From positions 7,262,917 through 7,326,916 of the forward strand of contig JAJEKV010000041.1 in the NCBI GenBank assembly GCA_021234155.1: a stretch of 64,000 nt of DNA, in the 5' to 3' direction. Made by a program: the position numbers and the translations under genes. This document shows positions 45,294 to 57,587 of the stretch, piece by piece (position 1 is the first letter of the stretch; every line of letters begins with the position of its first letter). Under the pieces are notes generated by a model that did no database searches, had not been told where the DNA came from, and saw only the letters and a program-made list of their open reading frames with translations. This DNA is from Isoetes taiwanensis. Taxonomy: Eukaryota > Streptophyta > Lycopodiopsida > Isoetales > Isoetaceae.

Positions 45294-46583
45294 ATGGCTC
45301 CAAAACAGAAATTTCCAGCAGAGCAGGAACCAATAGAAGACCAGGAGGCCTCAGAACCCTGCAGAGATAGGTCTCTTCCCCCAAGTTTTTCAACTGGATT
45401 ACTTCAGAGTATGCCTTACCAGTTTGAATTGAATGTGCCTACTCCATTGCCTACTTTTGATTCCAGCATGAGTGCTAACACTTTTCTGACAACTTTTGAA
45501 GATTATTACAGGGATTATGGTTTAAAAAAAGGCTGCAAGTTCTCACAATTTGAAAAGTGTTTTAAAGAGGAGAGTGAAGCTGGTGCTTGGCTGACTTATG
45601 AGAAGCTTATGGGAACCACTTCCTGGGATGATCTTGTTACCAAGTTTTTAGACAGGTTTGGAAAGCTTGCTGCTCCCAAGGACCTTGTTAATGAATTGCA
45701 AAATTTCTCTATTTATGCAGGTGAAAGTGTTAGTCAATACAAGGAAAGATTCAGTACCTTCATGAATAGATGTCAGAAAGGTCAAGTTACCATCCCCATG
45801 CTTTTTTTGGTGTCCTCTTTCATTAAAGGCCTATCTTCTAGACCAGAAATTCAAAGAAAACTTATCAAGATTCAAGCTGCAGAGGGTTTTGATTCCATTT
45901 ACAAGGTCTTTGCCAAGACAACTGAATTGATCAAAATGCTTTCTATCCTGCCAGAAAAGCACAATAGCTTTCATCATGACCCCTTCTACCCTGATGCCAT
46001 TGATGGTCCTTATGAACCTCACCATTCTGTTCCTATCTATGCTGTGCATAAAGAAAAGAAAAAAACCAAAGATGAAGAGGCTGATTCTCAAATTTCAGAG
46101 GTTAAAGCAGACTTGACAAAGGTAACTGAAGCTTTAGCAGAAGTGACCAAACAACTTGTGGAGCTCAAAGCAAGCAGGGTAGGTAGAACTTATCCTGAAT
46201 GTATTCATTGCAATAGAACTTCACATCCAGTTGACATTTGCTATTGGCAAATATGTCCTAAATGTAAAAAGAAGGGTCATTTTGGTAGAGAATGTCCAGT
46301 TTGTGCTTTTTGCAAGGAGATTGGTCATACTGACCTTAGGTGCTCTGTCAAAGAGTATTTTGCCAAGCAAGAGAGAGAGAAAAAACCTGAGGCAACTCCC
46401 CATGTAAGGTTTGCTGAATCTACTAGTTCTATAAGGTTTGTGCAGGCTACAGAAATGCCAAGGACTGAAGAAGTAATGGTGGTACAAACCAGAAGCATGG
46501 GAGAGGTCATAGACCTGCTGAACCTAATAAACTTGTTCCAGAGCATTCAAGGAGGTCAACATTGCCACCACCCTCTGTTATAG
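45294..46583 (+). CDS. Element C gag, open frame of 429 codons
   Basis: It starts MAPKQKFPAEQEP 44 bases after the LTR. A capsid-like region spans residues ~40-230 (FEDYYRDYGLKKGCKF, EAGAWLTYEKLMG, QYKERFSTFMNRCQ). A Lys/Glu-rich linker with a possible coiled coil (residues ~255-300) comes next. Three CCHC zinc knuckles follow at ~305-360, beginning CIHCNRTSHP, CPKCKKKGHF and CAFCKEIGHT. After MVVQTRSMGEV a missing base near 46505 shifts the frame; in element D the same point reads on into protease, so Gag and protease were originally one frame. Confidence 0.9.
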   Translation: MAPKQKFPAEQEPIEDQEASEPCRDRSLPPSFSTGLLQSMPYQFELNVPTPLPTFDSSMSANTFLTTFEDYYRDYGLKKGCKFSQFEKCFKEESEAGAWLTYEKLMGTTSWDDLVTKFLDRFGKLAAPKDLVNELQNFSIYAGESVSQYKERFSTFMNRCQKGQVTIPMLFLVSSFIKGLSSRPEIQRKLIKIQAAEGFDSIYKVFAKTTELIKMLSILPEKHNSFHHDPFYPDAIDGPYEPHHSVPIYAVHKEKKKTKDEEADSQISEVKADLTKVTEALAEVTKQLVELKASRVGRTYPECIHCNRTSHPVDICYWQICPKCKKKGHFGRECPVCAFCKEIGHTDLRCSVKEYFAKQEREKKPEATPHVRFAESTSSIRFVQATEMPRTEEVMVVQTRSMGEVIDLLNLINLFQSIQGGQHCHHPLL

Positions 46584-47590
46584 AAGTTCCTCCCCAAGAA
46601 ATAGCTCCACCTCCCCAACAAAAGTATGGTAAGAGGGATCAAGATCTTGATGAATTAGATGTGTTATTAAAAAATTCCAAAGTAAGTGTGGATTTTGCAC
46701 TTAGTTATAGGAAAAAATTATTGCAACAAACTACCTTTAGTGAGGCAGTGGCTTGTGCAGGCATTGCAAATGCTACTAATCTTATTTTGGCTCAAAATGA
46801 GGAAGATCCAGGTGCATTTATGTGTTCAGCTACTCTAGGAGGGTACTCCTTTTCCAATGTGTTGCTGGATGGTGGATCACCCTTAAATATTATGCCTTAT
46901 CATATTATGAAAAAATGTGGCCTTGAGATAGATAAAAGATCATCTGTTTTGTTAAAATCCTTTTCTAATGCTAAAATAGCACCAGTTGGTTTTATGACCA
47001 AAGTTCCTGTTAATACTGAAGGCATTATTGTAGCTGCCAACTTTGTTGTTGTTGCTTTTGAGGATTTGGGAGAAGATGCAGATATATATGATCTCTTGCT
47101 AGGAGGAAGGTGGATGGCCACAGTTGATGCTAGGCCAATCTGGTCTGAAAGGAGGTGCACCATTTCAAATGGTACCCAAGTGGCCACAATCTACAACCAG
47201 GATGGTTCTTATGGCTTCAAGGAAGAGGTACACTTTATTAAAGAAATGCTTATAGAAGAGCCTCTAGGATCTTATAGTTTAGCAACCTCTAGCACAAAGA
47301 AAATTGATTTGATTCCCTTGATTAGGGAGTGTGCACTACCCTCTGAGAATGGTAAAGAAGGGTGTTTATGGTTTGATGGAGGAATTTCAAAGAAATTAAA
47401 CGTAGCTTCATCTGCAGCTATACTAAAGGATACTTCCAATAAACTCTTGGCTAAAGTAGGAAGGATTTTTCCCCAGATAACTTCCAATGTAGCAGAGTAT
47501 AAAGCTTTGATTGCAGGTCTCCAAGAAGCTAAGGCTATGGACATTTCAATCATACACATTTATGGAGACTCTCAATTGGTTTGCAGATAG
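46562..47590 (+). pseudogene. Element C protease and aRH, stops inside aRH
   Basis: The frame has VLLDGGSPLNIMP (protease) and then CLWFDGGISKK, NVAEYKALIAGL and IYGDSQLVCR (aRH). A TAG stop ends it at 47588-47590, before the fourth acid. The rest of aRH (NWEADALCRD) lies in the next frame at 47658-48140. Order protease then aRH then RT agrees with A, B and D. Confidence 0.88.
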
Positions 47591-47657
47591 GTTAGTGGTG
47601 AATATCAAGCCAAGAATGCTGACGTGGAGTCTTTGAGAAACCAGGTAATGGGAATGC

Positions 47658-49475
47658 TTGCTTATTTTACTTCCTGGAAAATCACTCATATCCCCAAGGG
47701 AGCAGAATTGGGAAGCTGATGCTTTGTGCAGAGATACCTTAATGACTTATTTATCTGAAGGAGCTATACCAGAGGAAGATCTTGATGAGGACGAGGCTAA
47801 AGAATTTTGCCCCATATTAGTTATAAATGCATCACAAGAAGAAGCAACCAATGAAGTCATTATTAATAAACATGGCCAGCAAAGAACTCTGTTTGTGGGA
47901 GATCTCTTTGACACACAAAACAAGGAAGAGATTACCAAATTCTTTGAAGAAAGAAGTGATGTGTTTGCTTGGGATTATTCTGAGCTCATTGGTATCAAGG
48001 AAGAGGTATGTCAATTTGAAATTAAAATTAAGGAGGGGTGTAAACCTGTTTTCCAGAAGTTAAGGAGGATCAATGCTTCACTTTTAGATCTAATCAAAGA
48101 TGAGTTGCATAAGATGTTGGATGCAGGTGTTATTGTGTAGATTATTAATCCTGAATGGGTGTCATGCATTGTTCCAGTGGAAAAAAAGAATGGTGCTTTG
48201 AGAATCTGGTATAGATTATCGAGACCTGAATAAAGCCACCATAAAAGATTGTTATCCTTTGCCTTTTTTAGAGGAAATTCTATATGTTGTTGCAGGGAAA
48301 GACATGTACTCATTTTTGGATGGTTTTTTAGGGTTTAATCAGATCAGTATCAAAGAGGAGGATCAGCCAAAGACTTCATTTATCACTCCCTGGGGTACAT
48401 ATGCTATGAAAAGAATGCCATTTGGCTTAATGAATGCCCCAGCTACTTTCCAAAGGGCAATGGATGTTATTTTCAAAACCATGTCTGCTGAAGAGTTTAC
48501 GGTGTATCTAGATGACCTTTGTCTGGGTTCTCACTCTACTAATCATGTGGAATTACTTGCAAAAATTTGCTCTTTATGCAGGAGTTCAGGAGTTAATCTA
48601 AATCCAAAAAAGTGCTTTTTTTTTGCATCAAAAGGACAGCTTTTAGGACATGAAATATCCAACCAAGGTATTCAAGTTGCTCAAGATAAGATTGAAGCCC
48701 TCAAAAAGCTAGCACCCCCCAAGAATTTAAAGCAGGTTAAGAGCTTTATTGGTATGACAAGTTTCCTTAGAATGTATATTCCAAATTTTGCTCATATCTT
48801 GAGTCCCATTTCTAAGTTGACCAGGGTAGGTAAATTTTCTAAATCTGAAAGCAAGCACATACCTATCACATGGACTTCAAAATGCCAAGAGGCTTTTGAC
48901 TTTCTCATTTCATCCATATGTGAAGCTACTCTTTTGAAAAAACCAGATCTGAGCATGCCATTTGAAGTTTATATCACTGTTACTAAAAAGGCCATAGGTT
49001 TAGCCATTTTGCAGGATAAGCATACCATAGTTTTTGCAAGCAAACAATGGTCTGCTCTTGAAGAAAGATACACCAGAATAGAAAAAAGTGTTGTTGCTCT
49101 CATGTTTCTTATTAATAGACAAGCCAAGTCCAAGTCTACATGAAGCAAAACCCAATGAGTTTGCTATTTGGTAAGGCAACTAATAAACCAAAGATCCAGA
49201 GATGGGCTTGTAAGTTGCAAAGTTATGATAATTCTGTAAAAAAGTTGCATTTGACACGAAATCCTACCCTCTACTTGCCTTACATATTTTTTGACCATGA
49301 AGATGAATTGAATACTACTGACACTTCACTTGCAGTGGCACATTTAGAGGTAACTCAAGGAGATCAAGCCAAAGGAGGATGGCAGCAACCTATTAGAGAT
49401 TTTCTACAACATGGGATCATCTCTCCAAGCCTCACTCCAAGTCAGAAAAGGAGACTCAAGGACAAGCGCAGATAA
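47658..49475 (+). pseudogene. Element C end of aRH, RT and degenerate RNase H, several breaks
   Basis: 47658-48140 holds the end of aRH and the linker, with a TAG at 48138-48140. 48259-49143 holds RT (FLDGFLGFNQI, PFGLMNAPATFQ, YLDD, SFIGMTSFLRMYIPNF) and the native RNase H with VYITVTKK and IEKSVVAL, so the same catalytic positions are lost as in B. A short deletion near 49130 removes GHLLLKS-type sequence seen in D. 49140-49475 carries the RH end and linker. Confidence 0.88.
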
Positions 49476-49495
49476 TTCAAGCTGATAGACAATTC

Positions 49496-49795
49496 TTGTG
49501 CAAAGTTAACCGAGATGGAATCTTGTTGAGATGTGTAAATGAAGATGAGTCTGCCTTGATTATTAGGGAGATGCATAAAGGTATCTGTGGAGGACATTTT
49601 GCTGGGGATACCACTCAAAAAAGATTCTCAGGTCTGGATATTATTGGCCTACTGTTTTTAGAGATTGCTATGAGATCATAAAAACTTGCCATCAATGTCA
49701 GATTTTTAGCAAAAGAACTTTATTGCCAGCTGCCTTGAATCCTATCATATCTCCAGGACATTTCCAAATTTGGGGGCAAGATTATATTGGCCCCA
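49496..49795 (+). pseudogene. Element C integrase N-terminal part, interrupted by element D
   Basis: It carries the zinc-binding half (REMHKGICGGHF, then CHQCQ in a shifted frame) and the start of the core up to the GGCCCCA position, where element D inserted (TSD CCCCA, 49791-49795). It resumes at 59401. Confidence 0.85.
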
Positions 49796-51267
49796 TGTTG
49801 ACCCTCAACCTGGCTTCAAAGGTCAACCACAATAAGCCAACTTGAGTATAAACCCAAATTGGGGTTAGGACCTCTAGATCACTTAAGGTGATCAGTCTAT
49901 GGAAGATAAGTATATTGAAAGAATAAAAAACTCAAAGTTTCTTACCTTTCCCATTTCTAGAAAATGGAACCTTGACTCAAATTGATGTAGCAGTCGAAAA
50001 TGAATTGAATCTTTGGGTCAGCTGATTTAGATTGGCACAAACAAGTTGTAGGAAGATAAAGGTGAAGTCCCTGACCAAGTCAGATCATTATCCTGAGAAA
50101 TATTCAAGCTTAAAGTGGAGTCAAAAATTGGTCAATGGCAGTCAAACTATAAAACAGTGATCAGGAAAATGGAACTAGAGAATTGCAACGAAATCTCTTT
50201 GGATCTGATCGGGGAGTACTCAGAGTCTTCACAAATCCTTCAAGTCCTGCTTAGCAATGATCACTGTAAGGTTTGAGTGCTTCTGGGCCTTCAAAAACTG
50301 CCTGTGTATGTTTGTTACAGTATATAGGTTTGATTTTGAGATTCTCGGGATTACAGACAATGATCTTAGGCTTAATGTGTTGCTTAGATGAAGGAATCCA
50401 AAAATAGTTAAGTTACAGAGCTTAAGGATCTAATTCCGGCGAGATATAAACTGATTTCCAAGCTTTAGGGTTGAAGACCATATTTTTCGACAAACTTCGC
50501 GATACGGTTCGCATATTTTAAGGCGTATATGCCCGAATATGCCCATATTTTGGCCTTTTAGGAATTTCGGCCAAGGTCTTTTAGGGATAATAAAATTCTA
50601 TTATGGAAATCTAGCAACTTTGGGACCACGGAGGAGTATAGCCATGTGATCCTTCAAGTTTGGGGCTAGTTTGGGGCTAAAATGAGTGGCACAAATACCT
50701 AGGCAATGGTCACCATGGGGTAAGAGGGAGAAAACAAATGGTGGTCAAGAGGGTAAAAGAGTATGGAAAAAATAGAATAATGGGAGCTCAAAAGGATGTG
50801 TATGGGTGGTGATAGGAAGATATCTTAATGGTAATATTATGAAAGGAGAAGGAGAATGTAGGTAGAGAAATATTTGAGATGAACAATTTGGCAAATATGG
50901 TAAAAAGGGCAAACTCAATGGTCAAATAAAGGCAGGGAAATGAGGCATAGAGGTAGAGAAGAAAAGAGGGAATCTAGGGTTTGGTGCCATGGATACAGGA
51001 ATCTTCCAAACTTCAAAAGATGTCTTCCAAACTTCATAACCCAGATTCTTCTAGAGTATATTCTTGACTAAGCATTTGACCCCAAATAAAATACCTCTTG
51101 TGAACTTTCAACTTGAGCTCTTGTTGACCTGAAGAATGAACATCCTTTGACCTCCATATCATTGTTGAATACCAAGATCTTCCAAACTTTCACCTAGTCT
51201 TTCAAGAAGAGTTGACCTAGTTTGAATGCATAGATCACAATTAGCATGTTGCCCTTTGGGGGCAACA
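49796..51267 (-). repeat. 3' LTR of element D, internally deleted
   Basis: It is nearly identical to 57588-59395, but about 340 bases are missing after ggaactagag (50175), with a short filler (aattgcaacg) at the join. TATATA is at 50321-50326. Confidence 0.9.
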
Positions 51268-52160
51268 TCTCGCCAAAACAAGAAAAAGGCTGGTCCCCTC
51301 AGCCATGTGATGTCAAAAATGAATAACTAGAGGGGTCTTCAACTTTGTACCAAGGTGTCTAAGTGGGAACATGATAGAATGAGAGTGTGAATTGCAAATG
51401 TTGATGAAATGAGTGTGAATGTGGTGATGGAATGATGTGAATGGAGTATGGTGAGTGAGAAAAGGCAGAAGTGAGTGTGAACATGACAGGGTGGTGATGG
51501 AATGATGTGAATGGAGTATGGTGAGTGAGAAAAGGCAGAAGTGAGTGTGAACATGACAGGGTGGTGATGGAATGGAGATGAAGTGAGTGTGCAAGTATTT
51601 GAGATTTCGCCAAAACAAGAAAATGCATGTCTTCTTCTTGACCTTCAAAAGTTGCAACTCTGCTATGGTGGTAAAGATGAATTGCAGAGTGCTTTTCTTC
51701 TCTTGGGAATGAAAGCAAGAATAAGAAGTTTAAATGGAAGGTAGGGCTACTTATGACAGATGAAAAAGAATGGAGGAAGAGTGCACCTGTCATGGAAACA
51801 CACAAATCAATTAGTCTCAAATCCTTGCAACTCTGCTATGATGGTGAAGGTGATTTTGCAGAGTGCTGTTAAGGTATGGAAAAAAGAGAATAGAAGGCTG
51901 AATGGATGGTAGGAATGCTTTAAGACAGATGAATAAAAATGGAAGAAGGATGCTCCTGCATATGACACTTGGTAATCATTAGTATCAATCCTGTTCTTGA
52001 GATCATTTGTACTGTTATCTGGTCAGATCACCCTATAAACATGAAACCAACTTATTAGAGTAATGTGCTCAAAAGTCAAACTGATCTAACTACTAGAGTA
52101 ATGTGCTCAAAAGTCAAACTGATCTAACTACTTTAAACCTGCTGTAGATCTCTAAGCTTT
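51268..52160 (-). other. 3' non-coding region of element D
   Basis: It has the hairpin unit twice (about 51655-51690 and 51828-51863) and the conserved ggctggtcccctcagcc block next to the LTR. A 70-bp tandem duplication (51421-51490 and 51491-51560) is seen only in this copy. No credible gene. Confidence 0.6.
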
Positions 52161-53906
52161 TTAATGTAAAAAGAGGGACAAGCAAGCATGCTGGTCCCAA
52201 TACCTTTTCAGATGCAGGATATTGATAGGGTTTGGCAATGGCATTCCTGAAGCAATCTCTTGTAACCAATAAGAATTAGTACCTGCAGATTCTAGCACTA
52301 CAAAGGGTCCTTCCCAAATATTATCAAATTTGCCAGATGAGTCTTCCTTTGACTTGTTCCATTTGAGGACAAGCTCTCCCTTCCTAAAAGTACCTTGTAT
52401 TTTGTGTGCAGCCTTGAATGCAGCCAGATCTTTAGCCTTTTTCAGCAAATTAGTGTTCTCAGCCTCCATTCTATACTCGTCTAGATGTAACAAGGCGTCT
52501 AATCTTTCCTGTAAGGCATGTTCAAAAGGTAAGCACAATTTATGAGCTAATCTCAAGGAAGGTAACTCAAGTTCTACTGGTAAAACTGCCTCCATGCCAT
52601 AAACCAAATTGAAAGGTGTGTGATTTGTAGCTGTTTTGATAGTGACTCTATAAGCCCAAAGTGCATCCACTATTTTGATATGCCAATCCCTCTTGTTAAC
52701 CTCAACTGTCTTCTGCAAAATATTTTTCAACACTTTGTTAGTAGCTTCAGCTTGTCCATGACCCTGAGGATAATATGAAGAGCTTTTGGTATGCTTGACC
52801 TTCAAAATGCTCAACAAATTAGCAATGACTTCGTTAACAAAAGGGGTACCTCTATCAGAATGTAACTGGAAAGGAATACCAAATCTAGAACAAACATATT
52901 CATGTAAAAACCTTGCAGTTGTGAAGGCATTGGTCTGCCTCAAAGGTATGGCCTCTGCCCATTTAGTAAAATAATCTGTAGCCACAATAATATGTTGATG
53001 TTGACCTGTAGAAGAAGGATTAATGGGGCCAATATAATCTAGCCCCCAAATTTGAAAAGGTCCTGGAGATATGATAGGATTCAAGGCAGCTGGCAATAAA
53101 ATTCTTTTACTAAAAATCTGACATTGATGGCAAGTTTTTATGATCTCGTAGCAATCTCTGAAAACAGTATGCCAATAATATCCAGACCTGAGAATCTTTT
53201 TTGCAGTGGTATCCCCAGCAAAATGTCCTCCACAGATACCTTTATGCATCTCCCTAATAATCAAGGCAGACTCATCTTCATTTACACATCTCAAGAAGAT
53301 TCCATCTCGGTTAACTTTACACAAGACATTGTCTATCAGCTTGAATCGTCTGCACTTGTCCTTGAATCTCCTTTTCTGACTTGAAGTGAGGCTTGGAGAG
53401 ATGATCCCATATTGTTGAAAATCTCTAATAGGTTGCTGCCATCCTCCCTTGCCTTGATCTCCTTGAGTTACCTCTAAATGTGCCATTGCAAGTGAAGTGT
53501 CAGTAGTATCCAATTCATCTTCATGGTCAAAAAATATGTAAGGCAAGTAGAGGCTAGGATTCCGTGCCAAATGCAACTCCTTTACCGAAATATCATAACT
53601 TTGCAACTTACAAGCCCATCTCTGGATCTTTGGTTTATTAGTTGCCTTACCAAATAGCAAACCTATTGGGTTTTGCTTCATGTAGACTTGGACTTGGCTT
53701 TTCAGAAGCAAATGTCCTTGTCTATTAATAAGAAACATGAGAGCAGCAACACTTTTTTCTATTCTGGTGTATCTTTCTTCAAGAGCAGACCATTGTTTGA
53801 TTGCAAAAACTATGGTATGCTTATCCTGCAAAATGGCTAAATCTATGGCCTTTTTAGTAACAGTGATATAAACCTCAAATGGCATGCTCAGGTCTGGTTT
53901 TTTCAA
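52161..53906 (-). CDS. Element D native RNase H (dead) and integrase, 581 codons open
   Basis: The N-terminal ~110 residues are the native RNase H with VYITVTKK, RIEKSVAAL and VYMKQNP at the three catalytic positions, so it should be inactive, as in B. Integrase follows: REMHKGICGGHF and CHQCQ (zinc), GLDYIGP, HSDRGTPF and GHGQAEATNK (DDE), and the C-terminal part ending HLKRYWDQH. It is cut off from RT by a break near 53910-54010. Confidence 0.92.
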   Translation of the reverse strand: MKKPDLSMPFEVYITVTKKAIDLAILQDKHTIVFAIKQWSALEERYTRIEKSVAALMFLINRQGHLLLKSQVQVYMKQNPIGLLFGKATNKPKIQRWACKLQSYDISVKELHLARNPSLYLPYIFFDHEDELDTTDTSLAMAHLEVTQGDQGKGGWQQPIRDFQQYGIISPSLTSSQKRRFKDKCRRFKLIDNVLCKVNRDGIFLRCVNEDESALIIREMHKGICGGHFAGDTTAKKILRSGYYWHTVFRDCYEIIKTCHQCQIFSKRILLPAALNPIISPGPFQIWGLDYIGPINPSSTGQHQHIIVATDYFTKWAEAIPLRQTNAFTTARFLHEYVCSRFGIPFQLHSDRGTPFVNEVIANLLSILKVKHTKSSSYYPQGHGQAEATNKVLKNILQKTVEVNKRDWHIKIVDALWAYRVTIKTATNHTPFNLVYGMEAVLPVELELPSLRLAHKLCLPFEHALQERLDALLHLDEYRMEAENTNLLKKAKDLAAFKAAHKIQGTFRKGELVLKWNKSKEDSSGKFDNIWEGPFVVLESAGTNSYWLQEIASGMPLPNPINILHLKRYWDQHACLSLFLH

Positions 53907-54006
53907 AAGAGTAGCTTCACATATGGGTGAAATGAGGAAGTCAAAAGCCTCTTGGCATTCTGAAGTCCAGATGATAGGTATGTGCTTGCTTTCAGACTTA
54001 GAAAAT

Positions 54007-54733
54007 TTACCTACCCATCAACTTAGAAATGGGACTCAAGATATGAGCAAAATTTGGAATATACATTCTAAGGAAACTCGTCATACCAATAAAGCTCTTA
54101 ACCTGCTTTAAATTCTTGGGGGGTGCTAGCTTTTTGAGGGCTTCAATCTTATCTTGAGCAACTTGAATACCTTGGTTGGATACTTCATGTCCTAAGAGCT
54201 GTCCTTTTGATGCAAAAAAGATGCACTTTTTTGGATTTAGATTAACTCCTGAAGTCCTGCATAAAGAGCAAATTTTTGCAAGTAATTCCACATGGTTAGT
54301 AGAGTGAGAACCCAAACAAAGGTCATCTAGATACACCCTAAACTCTTCAGCAGACATGGTTTTGAAAATAAACATCCATTGCCCTTTGGAAAGTAGCTGG
54401 GGCATTCATTAGGCCAAATGGCATTCTTTTCATAGCATATGTACCCCAGGGAGTGATAAATGAAGTCTTTGGCTGATCCTCCTCTTTGATACTGATCTGA
54501 TTAAACTCTGAAAAACCATCCAAAAATGAGTACATGTCTTTCCCTGCAACATCATATAGAATTTCCTCTAAAAAAGGCAAAGGATAACAATCTTTTATGG
54601 TGGCTTTGTTCAGGTCTCGATAATCTATACAAATTCTCAAAGCACCATTCTTTTTTTCCACTAGAACAATGCATGACACCCATTCATGATTAATAATCTC
54701 CACAATAACACCTGCATCCAACATCTTATGCAA
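54007..54733 (-). pseudogene. Element D reverse transcriptase, frameshifted
   Basis: Two overlapping frames (54733-54347 and 54405-54007) carry RT from HKMLDAGVIVEII through ICIDYRDLNKATIKD, PFGLMNAPATFQRAMDV and YLDD to SFIGMTSFLRMYIPNF. A one-base change near 54370 separates them. Confidence 0.88.
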
Positions 54734-54781
54734 CTCATCTTTGATTAGATCTAAAAGTGAAGCATTGATCCTCCTTAACTT

Positions 54782-55680
54782 CTAGAAAACAGGTTTACAC
54801 CCCTCCTTAATTTTAATTTCAAATTGACATACCTCTTCCTTGATACCAATGAGCTCAGAATAATCCCAAGCAAACACATCACTTCTTTCTTCAAATAATT
54901 TGGTAATCTCTTCCTTGTTTTGTGTATCAAAGAGATCTCCCACAAACAGAGTTCTTTGCTGGCCATGTTTATTAATGATGACTTCATTGGTTGCTTCTTC
55001 TTGTGATGCATTTATAACTAATATAGGGCAAACTTCCTTAGCCTCGTCCTCATCAAGATCCTCCTCTGGTATAGCTCCCTCAGATAAATAAGTCATTAAG
55101 GTATCTCTGCACAAAGCATCAGCTTCCCAATTCTGCTCCCTTGGGATATGAGTGATTTTCCAGGAAGTAAAATAAGCAAGCATTCCCATTACCTGGTTTC
55201 TCAGAGATTCCATGTCAACATTCTTGGCCTGATATTCACCACTAACCTGTCTGCAAACCAATTGAGAGTATGATTGAAATGTCCATAGCCTTAGCTTCTT
55301 GGAGACCTGCAATCAAAGCTTTATACTCTACTACATTGGAAGTTATCTGAGGAAAAATTCTTCCTACTTTAGCCAAGAGTTTATTGGAAGTATCCTTTAG
55401 TATAGCTGCAGATGAAGCTACATTTAATTTCTTTGAAATCCCTCCATCAAACCATAAACACCCTTCTTTACCATTCTCTGAGGGTAGTGCACACTCCCTA
55501 ATCGAGGGGATCAAATCAATTTTCTTTGTGCTAGAGGTTGCTAAACTGTAAGATCCTAGAGGCTCTTCTATAAGCATTTATTTAATGAAGTGTACCTCTT
55601 CCTTGAAGCCATAAGAACCATCCTGGTTGTAGATTGTGGCCACTTGGGTACCATTTGAAATGGTGCACCTCCCTTTAGAC
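54782..55680 (-). pseudogene. Element D aRH and linker, broken
   Basis: Frames 55577-55242 and 55312-54782 hold CLWFDGGISKK, a variant NVVEYKALIAGL, then NWEADALCRD and the VFAWDYSEL linker. A short deletion near 55268 removes the IYGDS region that carries the third acid, so this copy of aRH is inactive. Confidence 0.85.
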
Positions 55681-57544
55681 TAGATTGGCCTAGCATCAAC
55701 TGTGGCCATCCATCTTCTTCCTAGCAAGAGGTCATATATATTTGCATCTTCTCCCAAATCCTCAAAAGCAACAACAACAAAGTTGGCAGCTACAACAATG
55801 CCTTCAGTATTAACAGGAACTTTGATCACAATACCAACTGGTGCTATTTTAGCATTGAAAAAGGATTTTAACAAAACAGATGATCTTTTATCTATATCGA
55901 GGCCACATTTTTTCATAACATGATAAGGCATAATATTTAAGGGTGATCCACCATCCAGCAACACATTAGAAAAGGAGTACCTCCTAGAGTAGCTGAACAC
56001 ATAAATGCACCTGGATCTTCCTCATTTTGAGCCAAAATAAGATTAGTAGCATTTGCACCTACACAAGCCACTGCCTCGCTAAAGGTGGTTTGTTGCAGTA
56101 ATTGTTTCTTATAACTAGGTGCAATCTTTAACAAAGTAAATAAATCCACACTTACTTTGGAATTTTTTAATAACACATCTAATTCATCAAGATCTCGATC
56201 TCTCTTACCATACTTTTGTTGGGGAGGTGGAGCTATTTCCTGGGGAGGAACTTCTATAACAGAGGGTGGTGGCAATGTTGACCTCCTTGAATGCTCTGGA
56301 ACAAATTTATTAGGTTCATCAGGTCTATGGACCTCTCCCATGCTTCTGGTTTGTACCACCATTACTTCCTCAGTCTTTGGCATTTCTGTAGCCTGCACAA
56401 ACCTTATAGAACTAGTAGATTCAGCAAACCTTACATGGGGAGTTGCCTCAGGTTTTTTCTCTCTCTCTTGCTTGGCAAAATATTCTTTGACAGAGCACCT
56501 AAGGTCAGTATGACCAATCTCCTTGCAAAAAGCACAAACTGGACATTCTCTACCAAAATGACCCTTCTTTTTACATTTAGGACATATTTGCCAATAGCAA
56601 ATGTCAACTGGATGTGAAGTTCTATTGCAATGAATACATTCAGGATAAGTTCTACCTACCCTGCTCGCTTTGAGCTCCACAAGTTGTTTGGTCACTTCTG
56701 CTAAAGCTTCAGTTACCTTTGCCAAGTCTGCTTTAACCTCTGAAATTTGAGAATCAGCCTCTTCATCTTTGGTTTTTTTCTTTTCTTTATGCACAGCATA
56801 GATAGGAACAGAATGGTGAGGTTCATAAGGACCATCAATGGCATCAGGGTAGAAGGGGTCATGATGAAAGCTATTGTGTTTTTCTGGTAGGATAGAAAGC
56901 ATTTTGGTCAATTCAGTTGTCTTGGCAAAAACCTTGTAGATGGAATCAAAACCTTCTGCAGCTTGAATCTTGATAAGTTTTCTATGAATTTCTGGTCTAG
57001 AAGATAGGCCTTTAATGAAGGAGGACACCAAAAAGAGGGTGGGGATGGTAACTTGAACTTTCTGACATCTATTCATGAAGGTACCGAATCTTTCCTTGTA
57101 CTGACTAACACTTTCACCTGCATAAATGGAGAAATTTTGCAATTCATTAACAAGGTCCTTAGGAGCAGCAAGTTTTCCAAACCTGTCTAAAAACTTGGTG
57201 ACAAGATCATCCCAAGAAGTGGTTCCCATAAGCTTCTCATAAGCCAGCCAAGCACCAGCTTCACTCTCCTCTTTAAAACACTTTTCAAATTGTGAGAACT
57301 TGCATCCTTTCTTAAAGCCATAATCCCTGTAGTAATCTTCAAAAATTCTCAGAAAAGTATTAGCACTCATGCTGGAATCAAAAGTAGGCAATGGAGTAGG
57401 CACATTCAATTCAAACTGGTAAGGCAAACTTTGAAGTAATCCAGTTGAAAAACTTGGGGGGAGAGATCTATCTCTGCAGGGTTCTGAGGTCTCCTGGTCT
57501 TCCATTGGTTCTTGCTCTGCTGGAAATTTCTGTTTTGGAACCAT
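55680..57544 (-). pseudogene. Element D gag joined to protease, 535 codons open then frameshift
   Basis: The frame 57544-55937 starts MVPKQKFPAE and runs without a stop through capsid, charged linker, three CCHC knuckles (CIHCNRTSHP, CPKCKKKGHF, CAFCKEIGHT) and into the protease leader (IAPPPQQKYGKR). It shifts at about 55980, and the active-site VLLDGGSPLNIMP is in the next frame (56000-55680). It shows that Gag and protease, and by comparison the whole Gag-Pol, were one reading frame. Confidence 0.9.
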
Positions 57545-57587
57545 GAGTTCTCAAGATCCCGGTAGGATCTCGGTAGGACCTCCAAAA

